NCBI RefSeq assembly: GCF_000235605.1
Contig: NC_016584.1
Location: 2,654,001-2,718,000, forward strand
Source of the DNA: Desulfosporosinus orientis DSM 765
GTDB lineage: Bacteria > Bacillota > Desulfitobacteriia > Desulfitobacteriales > Desulfitobacteriaceae
DNA length: 64,000 nt
Direction: 5' to 3'
The translations under genes were made by a program, and so were the position numbers. Below are positions 36,003 to 43,883 of this stretch, piece after piece. The notes beneath the pieces were generated by a model. That model ran no database searches and had not been told where the DNA came from. It was given only the letters and a program-made list of their open reading frames with translations. Each line of letters starts with the position of its first letter. Position 1 is the first letter of the stretch.

Positions 36003-36103
36003 CTTTACCAAAATATATCAATCAGTTAGTATAATACCAGAAAGTTGATAGAGGAATAATAATACTCAAAAAAAACATGATATTACGAGGAGGATCAAGC
36101 AAT

Positions 36104-36385
36104 GTGCTCAGCAGAGAGAGGAATATCAACCCTTTACTATACCTGAGTATGCTTACCCAAAGTTTGATCATTCTGGGGCAGGTATATTACTCGGTCTATG
36201 TTAAAAATTTGGGATATGGTGTCGCTATCAACGTATTGACAGGGGAATTTAAATTGCCGTATACCGGCTGGATTATTACCGGTGTGGTTTTGCCTCTGAT
36301 CTTTTGGCGGATGTTTTTCTTCCTGGCCGGAAAGCACATTAAGTTTTTCCCCCAATATGCAATGGATTTAAAAACAATTTTCTAG
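36104..36385 (+). CDS. Small unrecognised membrane protein
   Basis: A 93-residue protein; start GTG 36104 is chosen because gaggagg lies 10 bp upstream, while the in-frame ATG at 36077 has no site. Two hydrophobic helices are visible (PLLYLSMLTQSLIILGQVYY and GWIITGVVLPLIFWRMFFFL) joined by a short polar loop; the C-terminus is basic. I do not recognise the family. It precedes the azoreductase by 71 bp behind the shared HxlR-type box, so a role in quinone or redox handling at the membrane is possible but unproven. Confidence 0.65.
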   Translation: MLSRERNINPLLYLSMLTQSLIILGQVYYSVYVKNLGYGVAINVLTGEFKLPYTGWIITGVVLPLIFWRMFFFLAGKHIKFFPQYAMDLKTIF

Positions 36386-36456
36386 CATTTTGGATTTTGC
36401 CGATAAGCTAGATTAATCTAAATGCCAATTATTAAAAGTATGAGGAGGAATTTTTC

Positions 36457-37068
36457 ATGGCTACATTACTGTATATCAAGGCAAACCCCAAAACAAACCA
36501 AGATTCAAGAACATTTCGTATTTCCGAGACATTTATTGATTCCTACCGTAAGAAAAATCCGGGCGATCAGATCATTATTCGTGATTTATATGAAGAAAAT
36601 GTTCAGCCTCTTACAGCTGAACAACTTCAAGAAAGATTTAACGCCATGGATGAGGAAAGTATCAAGAAGCATCCTGTTTACAAATATGCGCTGGAGTTTA
36701 AGAATGCAGACAAAATTGTTATTGCAGCACCCATGTGGAATTTAGGCTTTCCGGCCATTCTTAAATGCTATCTCGATTACATTATGGCGGTGGGGATAAC
36801 GTTTAAGTATACGGAAAATGGTCCAGTGGGGCTATGTGAGGGGGGCAAAAAAGTAGTTCATATTGTAACCAGGGGCGGAGTATATTCGGAAGGACCGGCT
36901 GCCGCTTATGAGATGGGAGATAAGTATTTAAGAGTAGTCTTTGGCTTTTTAGGCATCTATGATTTTACAACCATTGCGGCGGAGATGCTGGATGTAATTG
37001 GTACCGATGTGGAAGGGATAATGGCTAATGCTCTGAAAGATGCCGAAGATACAGCCAATAACTTCTAA
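36457..37068 (+). CDS. FMN-dependent NADH azoreductase (AzoR-like quinone reductase)
   Basis: A 203-residue flavodoxin-fold enzyme that reduces azo dyes and, more physiologically, quinones by two electrons. Visible are the flavin-phosphate segment (LLYIKANPKTNQDSRTFRIS), IVIAAPMWNLGFPAILKCYL and the Gly-rich VTRGGVYSEGPA. In Bacillus the equivalent AzoR genes are controlled by HxlR-type quinone sensors; here an HxlR-type box stands before the unit. gaggaggaa precedes the ATG. Confidence 0.93.
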   Translation: MATLLYIKANPKTNQDSRTFRISETFIDSYRKKNPGDQIIIRDLYEENVQPLTAEQLQERFNAMDEESIKKHPVYKYALEFKNADKIVIAAPMWNLGFPAILKCYLDYIMAVGITFKYTENGPVGLCEGGKKVVHIVTRGGVYSEGPAAAYEMGDKYLRVVFGFLGIYDFTTIAAEMLDVIGTDVEGIMANALKDAEDTANNF

Positions 37069-37100
37069 TGCAGAAGTAAGACAGCCCCGAAAATAACAAA

Positions 37101-37136
37101 AGACGGCGACTGGCAGATGCCAGAAGCCGTCTTTTT
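37101..37136 (+). terminator. Terminator after the azoreductase
   Basis: The stem agacggc/gccgtct with an inner tggca/tgcca pairing is followed by ttttt. It may also serve the RACE gene arriving from the right. Confidence 0.8.
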
Positions 37137-37162
37137 CCGTAAATACAAGTTGATCAACTGGT

Positions 37163-39028
37163 TCAGGCTAGATTCAAAGAGCTGACAAAATATTGTTGAA
37201 ATGATTTTTCAGTGGAGAGTTCGATGTGTTCGGACTGGCGTGCCAGTTTGCCGGCACGTTCCATCTCGACCTCTGACAGCAGGGCCATCTGGGCCCCGTT
37301 TCCAGCAGCGTTGCCGATGGAATGAATGATATTGACCGGTACTTGAGGCAGCAGGCCAATGCCAAGGGCACTTTCTTTTTGAATATAGTTGCCGAAGGCT
37401 CCTGCCAAATGAATTCTATCAATATCCTTGGCCTCAAGCCCCAGGTGATCAAGCATAACATTAATTCCTGACAGGATCGCGCCTTTAGCAAGTTGAAGAT
37501 TCCGAATATCCTTTTGCGTGATGACGATATCTTCTCCATGTGCAGTATCTTCTTTCCAGACCAGTACAAACTCACGGTTTTCATCCATTGTACGGATTCG
37601 TTTTTGCAGGGCAGTTGACAGCTTGGCTAATTCGCTGTCTTTATAGGTCAGCCGCCCATTGGCGCTGATAACCCCAGCTTTCAGCATTTGGGCAATGGCG
37701 TCGATCAGGCCTGATCCGCAAACCCCGATGGCTTTGGAGTTGCCAATGATCTGAACCTTCACATCGTCGGTGATATATACCCGCTCAATCGCACCGTCGG
37801 CGGCACGCATGCCGTGTTTGATCCCGGCACCTTCGAAAGCAGGACCTGCGGCAGTGGAACAGGTGAGGATCCTACCGTTGCCAACCAGAATCATCTCACC
37901 GTTGGTTCCAATGTCCACCATTAAATGAACGCCTTCGAGACGGTCCGCCTGAGCCGCAAGCATCACTCCGACCGTATCCGAACCTACATAACCGGCGACA
38001 ATTGGCAGAACGTTGACGATTCCGTCCTCCAGGATTTGCAATCCCAGTTCGGAGGCTTTGACATTAACTCCGTGCCGGTAAGCCGGAATAAAAGGAGCCG
38101 GCGCCAGAAATGTTGGGTCAATTCCCAGGAAGAGATGGCTCATAGTGGTATTCCCTACAATCACGGCGTGATAAATTTCAGAGCGTTTGATACCCTGCTC
38201 TTCGCTTATGCGGGCGATAATCTGATTCAAGCCGTTAATAACCTGGGTTTGCAGCTGCTTTACGCCGCCGGGCTGGTCGGCTGCATAGGCAATCCGCGTG
38301 AGGACATCCGCTCCCGCACCTTGCTGGGGATTGGTCAGCGCTCCGCGAGCAACAATTTTTCCACTATTCAGATCCATCAAATATATAACAAGTGTGGTGG
38401 TACCGATATCGATGGCCAGGCCAAAGGAACGCTCATGGGTATCTCCTGGTTCAACAGCCAGCAGTTCATCGCCTGCTGTTACTGCCGTAACCAGAAAGTC
38501 TGACTCGCGCAAGACTCGCGGTAGAGAAGCTGTAATTCCAAGATTAAAACGTACGGATGAACCAATTCCGCTAAGGGCTGCTTCAAAACGCTCCCAATCA
38601 GAGCTCTGATCGTGAATACTGGGTGCAGTCACCTTAAGGTAATGCTTGCGAACCAAAGGTTCAATGGATTGGAGTGCCTCAGTCTTTTCAAGCTGGGTTT
38701 TGCGGTCAAAAACATCTTTTTGCTCGGTCAAATAAATCGTCATATCCTGGTTAATATTGCGCTTGCAAGCCAGAACCCATCCTTGAGCAATTTGTTCAGA
38801 ACTGAGAAATTTTTTTTCAGATGGCAGGGGATCAGTACGATCCTCCGGTGAAAGCATAACCCTGCATTTTCCGCAGGTTCCTTTGCCGCCACAGGTGCTT
38901 TGGAGCTGAACTCCTAAAGCAATGGCTGCCTGCAAAACCGTACTTCCGGCAGGAACTTGCCCGCCTTTTTCAATGGGTAAGAAATTTACGGTGACCATTT
39001 CAGGTGTGTGCTGTGTTTGTTCCTGCAT
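37163..39028 (-). CDS. RACE protein: reductive activator of corrinoid proteins (RamA/ODM activating enzyme-like)
   Basis: A 621-residue ASKHA-type reactivase. The N-terminus is a [2Fe-2S] plant-type ferredoxin domain with Cys46, Cys52, Cys55 and Cys88 (STCGGKGTCGKC, VLACK). A linker leads to the actin-like ATPase part with LAIDIGTTTLVIYLMDL near residue 205, VDIGTNGEMILVGNG and AGAFGNYIQKESALG. It uses ATP to return accidentally oxidised Co(II) corrinoid to Co(I), which every corrinoid O-demethylase needs. It is placed before the LysR gene and the corrinoid/methyltransferase genes, and has an HxlR-type box 103 bp upstream of its start. Confidence 0.92.
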   Translation of the reverse strand: MQEQTQHTPEMVTVNFLPIEKGGQVPAGSTVLQAAIALGVQLQSTCGGKGTCGKCRVMLSPEDRTDPLPSEKKFLSSEQIAQGWVLACKRNINQDMTIYLTEQKDVFDRKTQLEKTEALQSIEPLVRKHYLKVTAPSIHDQSSDWERFEAALSGIGSSVRFNLGITASLPRVLRESDFLVTAVTAGDELLAVEPGDTHERSFGLAIDIGTTTLVIYLMDLNSGKIVARGALTNPQQGAGADVLTRIAYAADQPGGVKQLQTQVINGLNQIIARISEEQGIKRSEIYHAVIVGNTTMSHLFLGIDPTFLAPAPFIPAYRHGVNVKASELGLQILEDGIVNVLPIVAGYVGSDTVGVMLAAQADRLEGVHLMVDIGTNGEMILVGNGRILTCSTAAGPAFEGAGIKHGMRAADGAIERVYITDDVKVQIIGNSKAIGVCGSGLIDAIAQMLKAGVISANGRLTYKDSELAKLSTALQKRIRTMDENREFVLVWKEDTAHGEDIVITQKDIRNLQLAKGAILSGINVMLDHLGLEAKDIDRIHLAGAFGNYIQKESALGIGLLPQVPVNIIHSIGNAAGNGAQMALLSEVEMERAGKLARQSEHIELSTEKSFQQYFVSSLNLA

Positions 39029-39130
39029 CTTATCTACTCCTTACTGACTTATTGAACTTATCGAGAACGCTGATGATTCAGAATATTTTTGTATAGCTTT
39101 ATTGTAAATATGCAATATCTTCTTTGCAAT

Positions 39131-39154
39131 TAGGCACTTTTTTGTACCATAGTA
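39131..39154 (-). promoter_or_regulatory. HxlR-type 24-bp box upstream of the RACE gene
   Basis: On the plus strand it reads taggcacttttttgtaccat followed by agta. About 50 bp around it align with the 22406 region, including a downstream cctaaaaagatac. It lies 103 bp before the RACE start in the same orientation to the target as the other boxes. Confidence 0.62.
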
Positions 39155-39160
39155 CCTAAA

Positions 39161-39280
39161 AAGATACGAAGGATTTTAGAGAAGCTAAACGAGGAACTCG
39201 CCCGCTTAAAGGAACAACAAGAGCCTTGGGAATGCCAAAGAGCTTTCCCTGACTTGAAGGTTAGGAAAAGCTCTTTATAA
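39161..39280 (+). pseudogene. Gene-end remnant with coiled-coil coding and terminator
   Basis: An open frame without a start codon encodes RRILEKLNEELARLKEQQEP and stops at 39280. The hairpin aaagagctttcc/ggaaaagctcttt (39237-39277) forms a terminator over its last codons. It looks like the tail of a lost gene; family not recognised. Confidence 0.35.
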
Positions 39281-39314
39281 GATGAATTTTAATTCACTGG
39301 AGAGGAGGTGGACA

Positions 39315-40268
39315 CTAATTCCTATCATCAATGGAATGGGGATGAGACAACATTTTGAAAGATTTAAACATTGAATAAAATACTTCTATAATATAATTTG
39401 CTAAAAGAAAGACATTTTGATCGTTATTCCGATAGCACAAATAGATTTGTTGGTTTGCGCTTTTTGAGGATATTTTTATAAATCGTTTTGATAAGCACGC
39501 TTCTCTATAAAATGCAGCATGAAGGGAATCGGAAATATATGAAAAAGAAGAGTTGCTGGCAATTTTGGCGAAATAATCATAATCATAATGTTGAATAAAG
39601 TTCAATTTTACCTTTTCCTTAAGACAAACATCCTCCAAATAGTTACTAAAATTAATAGACTTAGGATCGTTTTCTGAAACTCTGATCAATTTTTCATTTA
39701 TTAAGTCCCTTAAATTAACCTGATAGATGTTTTCATATTTGTTACAAGGCGTTGTAAGAAAAAGATCGTTTTTAAGAAGATATAGTTTAGAAATATGATT
39801 ATCTTTTAACAGATGTGCAGCATCATCCAAGCTGAAATTATCTGTAAATACAATGTCTGCTTGGTTATCAAGCAATAAGTCTAAGGCTTTTTTATAGGAT
39901 TGAATTTCTTTTTCAACAGGAATATGAGGATTTTTTTGAAAGAAGGGCTTTAATATGAAATCCAGCAAGTCCCCGCTGATTTCACAAAGTCTTACTGGTT
40001 TTAAGGGTTTCTCAATGGTGTTGAAATGTTGATAAATCTGCTCATAATCCTTAAGAATAACGTTGACATACTCTAACAATTGTTGGCCGTTATGATTGAG
40101 TTTGATTTTTCTCCCTATCCTATCAAACAAGTTACACCCAAGTTCTTCTTCAAGGCTATACAATACTTTGCTAAGCGCAGGTGCAGAGATATAGAGCTTT
40201 TCAGCAGATTTAGTTATACTCTCATTTTCCGCAATCATTTTAAATTGCTGCATTTGCAAAATGTTCAT
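39315..40268 (-). CDS. LysR-family transcriptional regulator
   Basis: A 317-residue LysR regulator. The N-terminal helix-turn-helix is MQQFKMIAENESITKSAEKLYISAPALSKVLYSLEEELGCNLFDR, followed by a linker helix and a periplasmic-binding-protein-like effector domain (about 90-300). It is divergent from the corrinoid-protein operon at 40477, with 208 bp between the starts. By the usual LysR rule it should control that operon in response to a small molecule, perhaps a methoxylated substrate. Low GC compared with the RACE gene is visible. Confidence 0.9.
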   Translation of the reverse strand: MNILQMQQFKMIAENESITKSAEKLYISAPALSKVLYSLEEELGCNLFDRIGRKIKLNHNGQQLLEYVNVILKDYEQIYQHFNTIEKPLKPVRLCEISGDLLDFILKPFFQKNPHIPVEKEIQSYKKALDLLLDNQADIVFTDNFSLDDAAHLLKDNHISKLYLLKNDLFLTTPCNKYENIYQVNLRDLINEKLIRVSENDPKSINFSNYLEDVCLKEKVKLNFIQHYDYDYFAKIASNSSFSYISDSLHAAFYREACLSKRFIKISSKSANQQIYLCYRNNDQNVFLLANYIIEVFYSMFKSFKMLSHPHSIDDRN

Positions 40269-40476
40269 GTAACCCTCCGTACCATTAAGAATGTATATCT
40301 ATTATATCATAAAGCGGTGGACTGTTAACTTTTTGGTTAATGGTTTGTAAATATTATGTAATGGATTAGCTAATCATAGTGGGTTAAGATGATTAAAAAT
40401 AATGAACATTTAAATTAGTTCAGAAAAAGATCTCCGATTCACAACAAATTTATTATGCGTACAGGAGGAAGAAAAA

Positions 40477-41115
40477 ATGTTTGACACAAAAGAATTGACG
40501 CAAGCTGTGGGAAATTTGAATGAGAAGGCCGCAATATCCATTTTGAATGAATTTATGGCGAACTCTCCCTCTGCAGAAGATACTCAGAAAGCAGTAACCG
40601 CCTGCCAAGAAGGAATGGCGATAGTAGGGGATTATTACGAAAAGGGAGAGTATTTTGTTGGGGATCTTCTTTTTGCCGGAGAACTTTTAACTAACGTTAT
40701 GGAAATCTTAAAGCCGGCACTTGGATCGGTCAGTGGGTCTGCAGTAGGAAAAATTGTCCTCGGTACGGTTGAGGGCGACCTTCATGATATAGGCAAGAAT
40801 ATCTTTAAAAGTATGGCTGAAGCGGCAGGATTTGAAGTGTATGATTTGGGGATTGATCAGTCGGTAAGTGCCTTCGTCAATAAAGTAAAAGAAGTTCAGC
40901 CTCAAATCTTGGGTATGAGCGGAGTCCTGACTTTAGCGCTGGATTCCATGAAGGCGACAGTCGATGCCCTGAGAGAAGCCGGAATTAAAGACAGTGTTAA
41001 GATAATCATCGGTGGTAATCCTGTGACCAGAGAGGCTTGTGAACAAATTGGCGCGGATGCCTTTACCAATAATGCAGCAGAAGGCGTTAAAATATGTCAG
41101 GGGTGGGTGAACTAA
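40477..41115 (+). CDS. Corrinoid protein of a methyltransferase system (set 1)
   Basis: A 212-residue protein with the B12-binding-2 cap helices (about 1-85) and the Rossmann B12 domain. His103 in EGDLHDIGKNIF (DxHxxG) is the lower cobalt ligand, with GMSGVLTLALDSMKATVDAL and GGNPVTREACEQIGADAF completing the nucleotide-loop pocket. It receives a methyl group from methyltransferase I and hands it to methyltransferase II. aggaggaag precedes the ATG. The next gene starts 1 bp after its stop, so the two products are probably made in fixed ratio. Confidence 0.95.
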   Translation: MFDTKELTQAVGNLNEKAAISILNEFMANSPSAEDTQKAVTACQEGMAIVGDYYEKGEYFVGDLLFAGELLTNVMEILKPALGSVSGSAVGKIVLGTVEGDLHDIGKNIFKSMAEAAGFEVYDLGIDQSVSAFVNKVKEVQPQILGMSGVLTLALDSMKATVDALREAGIKDSVKIIIGGNPVTREACEQIGADAFTNNAAEGVKICQGWVN

Positions 41116-41116
41116 T

Positions 41117-42271
41117 ATGACCGATACCGAAAAACTGTATCAAGAACGGTTGAATAGAATAATGACTGCAGTGTCTCACCAAGAAACCGATTCCGTACCT
41201 GTAATCTTACAGGCGGAAGCTTGGACCATCAGTCAATGCGGGTTGAAAATAGCCGATATTCAGGATGATATGCAAAAGGAATTCGCATGCTTTGGGAAGA
41301 TTTTTGAAACCTTTTATTGCGACGGCACACTTTTCAGCAGTATGACCAGAGATGTAAGAGCAACCACCACTCTTGGAGGGAGCCTCTATTTCTTATCAAG
41401 TAACGGCATAACCACTCAGCATAAAGAATCCATTTATATGAATGAAGATGAATACGCCCAGCTTACAAAAGATCCTCTGGGCTATACAGTTAACGAAATA
41501 TTCCCTCGCAAATACCCTGAGCTGAACAAGCCGTATCCCCAAAACCTGGAAGCCTTGAAAGAATCTCTGAATTATTTTAACAAGTTAATTCAAAGATCAG
41601 TAGCCGGAATGCAATTTTCTAAAGATAACTACGGTATTCCAACGATTACGGGTGCGGTGGGAGAGGGCCCCCTTGATCTTATTTTTGACTTTTTCAGAGG
41701 CTTTCGGGGTACTCTGGGCGACCTGAGAAGACGACCGGAGGAACTCAAAGAGGCTGCTGAGGCCGTCCTTCCTCTGATCATGTCGGTTATTACCATGGGA
41801 CAACCCACTTTGCAGCCTTTTCCTTTCATCTTTTTACCTCTTCACGTTCCCACTTTCCTTAGTCCCAAGCAATTTGGAGAATTCTATTGGCCGGGTTTCA
41901 GAAAGTTGCTGTACCAGATTAAAGCATTAGGTGGAAAAGCTTTGATTTACCTGGAAGGAAACTGGGAACACCTGTACGAATACGTCAATGATTTCCCGAA
42001 AGATTTTGCAGTTTGCATACTGGAAAAAGACAATATATTTGAAGCGAAGAAAAAGATCGGAGATACAGTTACCCTCTGCGGTGGAATAGATCTGGGCATG
42101 CTCCGGGCAGCGTCGAAACAGGAATGCATTGATCATGTCAAAGAAGTAGTGGATAAATGCGCTCCAGGTGGGGGATTCTTGTTTTCTACTGATAAATTAT
42201 TACTGGCGCCCGGCGATGTAAATCCTGAAAATTTGAAAGCTGTTAATGAGTTTGTGCATTCTTATAAATAA
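41117..42271 (+). CDS. UroD-superfamily methyltransferase I (set 1), lacking the usual HxC metal motif
   Basis: A 384-residue protein of the uroporphyrinogen decarboxylase superfamily, the fold used by MtaA/MtbA and by O-demethylase methyltransferase I. The barrel is recognisable from GLKIADIQDDMQKEFACFGK, GAVGEGPLDLIFDFFRG, FLSPKQFGEFYWPGFRKLL and TLCGGIDLGMLRAASKQEC. Where set 2 has HSCGS, this protein has ALIYLEGNWEHLYEYV, so zinc, if present, must use other residues such as Glu or His. It should transfer a methyl group from an unknown substrate, perhaps an aryl methyl ether, to the corrinoid protein encoded just upstream. It is translationally linked to that gene. Confidence 0.85.
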   Translation: MTDTEKLYQERLNRIMTAVSHQETDSVPVILQAEAWTISQCGLKIADIQDDMQKEFACFGKIFETFYCDGTLFSSMTRDVRATTTLGGSLYFLSSNGITTQHKESIYMNEDEYAQLTKDPLGYTVNEIFPRKYPELNKPYPQNLEALKESLNYFNKLIQRSVAGMQFSKDNYGIPTITGAVGEGPLDLIFDFFRGFRGTLGDLRRRPEELKEAAEAVLPLIMSVITMGQPTLQPFPFIFLPLHVPTFLSPKQFGEFYWPGFRKLLYQIKALGGKALIYLEGNWEHLYEYVNDFPKDFAVCILEKDNIFEAKKKIGDTVTLCGGIDLGMLRAASKQECIDHVKEVVDKCAPGGGFLFSTDKLLLAPGDVNPENLKAVNEFVHSYK

Positions 42272-42314
42272 GTAAGCTATAAAACGACTTTATTGTACAA
42301 AGGAGGATTTGATT

Positions 42315-42473
42315 ATGAGTGATACAGCTAAAGAAACAGCCCCAGAAAAGCAGCAGGAAAAATCGATTACAGAACTATTTGAAGAGCTTAAAAAGGATTT
42401 GGATTTTTTGCCTGATGACGATGCAGTTAGAGAAGGATATTTGTTTGCGTATAAATATTTCCTAGTTTGTTAA
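42315..42473 (+). CDS. Small acidic ORF, unrecognised (52 aa)
   Basis: ATG 42315 with aggagg 8 bp upstream opens a 52-residue frame: a Lys/Glu-rich start (KETAPEKQQEKS), then ITELFEELKKDLDFLPDDDA and a hydrophobic end. It lies in the corrinoid operon between methyltransferase I and the nitroreductase relic and ends before a hairpin. The good ribosome site supports translation; it may be the truncated start of a longer gene. Function unknown. Confidence 0.5.
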   Translation: MSDTAKETAPEKQQEKSITELFEELKKDLDFLPDDDAVREGYLFAYKYFLVC

Positions 42474-42502
42474 TTAAATTAATACTTTCATAATTCTATT
42501 TT

Positions 42503-42544
42503 AGCCAAGGGAGGCCTTGCTGCAATGGCAATACCTCCCTTGGT
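42503..42544 (+). terminator. Hairpin related to the one at 26963
   Basis: The arms agccaagggaggccttgc and ggcaatacctcccttggt pair over about 17 bp, and the core resembles the stem at 26963-27003. A short ttt follows. It probably ends or attenuates the corrinoid operon before the methyltransferase II gene. Confidence 0.6.
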
Positions 42545-42573
42545 TTAGCACCAATTGGACAGGAGTGATTTTT

Positions 42574-42865
42574 TTGGAAACTATGAAAGCGATTGCCAAA
42601 AGAAAGTCCACTCGATCTTATAACCAAGTATGTCAATACAGGTTGCGTCCTGGAAAACATGATGATAGCGGCGACAGACCAAAAGGTTGATAGTGTTCTG
42701 ATCTGGGGAACAGCGGTGGCTGTGAGCGCAGATTCGGATTTGCGCAAAACACTTGAAATCCCTGACGAGTTTAAGCCAATGGCAAGTGTTGCATTGGGGT
42801 ACGCGGCTAATCATGATCAATCGGAAAAAGACCTTAAAGTAAAGATAGCTATGAACCGCATATAA
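42574..42865 (+). pseudogene. Nitroreductase with internal deletion and frameshift
   Basis: From TTG 42574/ATG 42583 (aggag upstream) the frame gives METMKAIAKRKSTRSYNQ, the N-terminal FMN motif of a nitroreductase. In a shifted frame downstream, CVLENMMIAATDQKVDSVLI, WGTAVAVSADSDLRK and FKPMASVALGYAA match the C-terminal half. Roughly the middle 90 residues are missing. It is a broken gene. Confidence 0.75.
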
Positions 42866-42927
42866 AAAGTGACACCCGCCCAAAAAGAAGCTTTGGCAGT
42901 AGAGAATAGGAGAAAAGGAGAAAACAA

Positions 42928-43737
42928 ATGATCATTATCGGCGAAAAAATCAATGGGACCATTCCCAGTGTTAAAAAAGCAATCGAAGCAAAAGATGACG
43001 AATTCATCAGAAATCTGGCGTTAAAGCAAAGTGAAGCCGGTGCTGATTTTATCGATGTTTGTGCAAGCACAGCTCCTGATTTTGAGGTGGAAACCTTGCT
43101 TTGGCTCATGGGGATTGTTCAAGAGGTTACAGATACCCCCCTATGCATTGACAGTCCCAATCCAAGAGCGATCAAGGAAGTTTTTAAATACGCCAAGAAA
43201 CCGGGGCTTATCAATTCTGTATCGATGGAGGCTGACAAATGCGATGTGATTTTTCCGCTTATTCAGGAAACTGAATGGCAAGTTATCGCTTTAACCTGTG
43301 ATAATGACGGAATTCCTGCCAATATTGAAAAGAGAGTTGAGATTACCAAGTTAATTGTTGCAAAGGCCCAGGAATATAATATTGCTCCGGACAGAATTCA
43401 TATTGATCCTTTGGTCATCGCATTATCTGCGGATAACGATTCCTTGCTCAAATTTGCGGAAGCGACAAGGCAAATCAAGGAGTTATATCCCACGATAAAA
43501 GTAACCTCAGGATTGAGCAATATATCCTTCGGTATGCCTTTGCGAAAGGTTGTCAATCAAAACTTTTTAACCCTTGCTATGTTTGCTGGAATGGACTCCG
43601 CTATTTTAGACCCAATCAACAGGGATTTAGTGGCCACTTTACTTGCCACTGAAGCTTTATTAGGACGTGATAAGTATTGCCGTAATTTTGCGAATGCTTA
43701 TCGCAAAAATAAAATTGGTCCGCTTAAAGAAATTTAG
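42928..43737 (+). CDS. Methyl-THF:corrinoid methyltransferase (methyltransferase II, MtgA/MtvA/AcsE-like)
   Basis: A 269-residue pterin-binding TIM barrel of the DHPS-like group. Recognisable are the start IIIGEKINGTIPSVKKAI, QSEAGADFIDVCAS, CIDSPNPRAIKEVFKYA, NSVSMEADKC, HIDPLVIALSADND and VTSGLSNISFGMPLR (the Asn in GLSNISFG contacts the pterin). It moves the methyl group from the methylated corrinoid protein to tetrahydrofolate, feeding the Wood-Ljungdahl pathway. It is the only such gene in the window, so both corrinoid sets may use it. gagaaaaggagaaaac precedes the ATG. Confidence 0.94.
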   Translation: MIIIGEKINGTIPSVKKAIEAKDDEFIRNLALKQSEAGADFIDVCASTAPDFEVETLLWLMGIVQEVTDTPLCIDSPNPRAIKEVFKYAKKPGLINSVSMEADKCDVIFPLIQETEWQVIALTCDNDGIPANIEKRVEITKLIVAKAQEYNIAPDRIHIDPLVIALSADNDSLLKFAEATRQIKELYPTIKVTSGLSNISFGMPLRKVVNQNFLTLAMFAGMDSAILDPINRDLVATLLATEALLGRDKYCRNFANAYRKNKIGPLKEI

Positions 43738-43809
43738 CCTGCTTTCGTCAGCGAATGCGCCAAAGATGCCAAGGATACAGCCAATAGATATTATATTCAG
43801 AAGTGGTGA
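43738..43809 (+). pseudogene. C-terminal remnant of a flavoprotein-like gene
   Basis: In frame after the methyltransferase stop the sequence encodes AFVSECAKDAKDTANRYYIQ and stops at 43809. It resembles the azoreductase tail ALKDAEDTANNF at 37020-37068. It is probably the end of a lost reductase. Confidence 0.35.
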
Positions 43810-43883
43810 AGGTACAGGCGCCTCCTCTAACTATCTGAGAATAATATGCTATAAGACCAATATGTGGAATAGGGGGAGGAAGT

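Noticed and set aside
36102-36143. A 14-codon frame from ATG 36102 as the real product before the azoreductase.
   Set aside because: The overlapping GTG 36104 frame shares the same ribosome site and gives a 93-residue protein with two membrane helices, which is more plausible.
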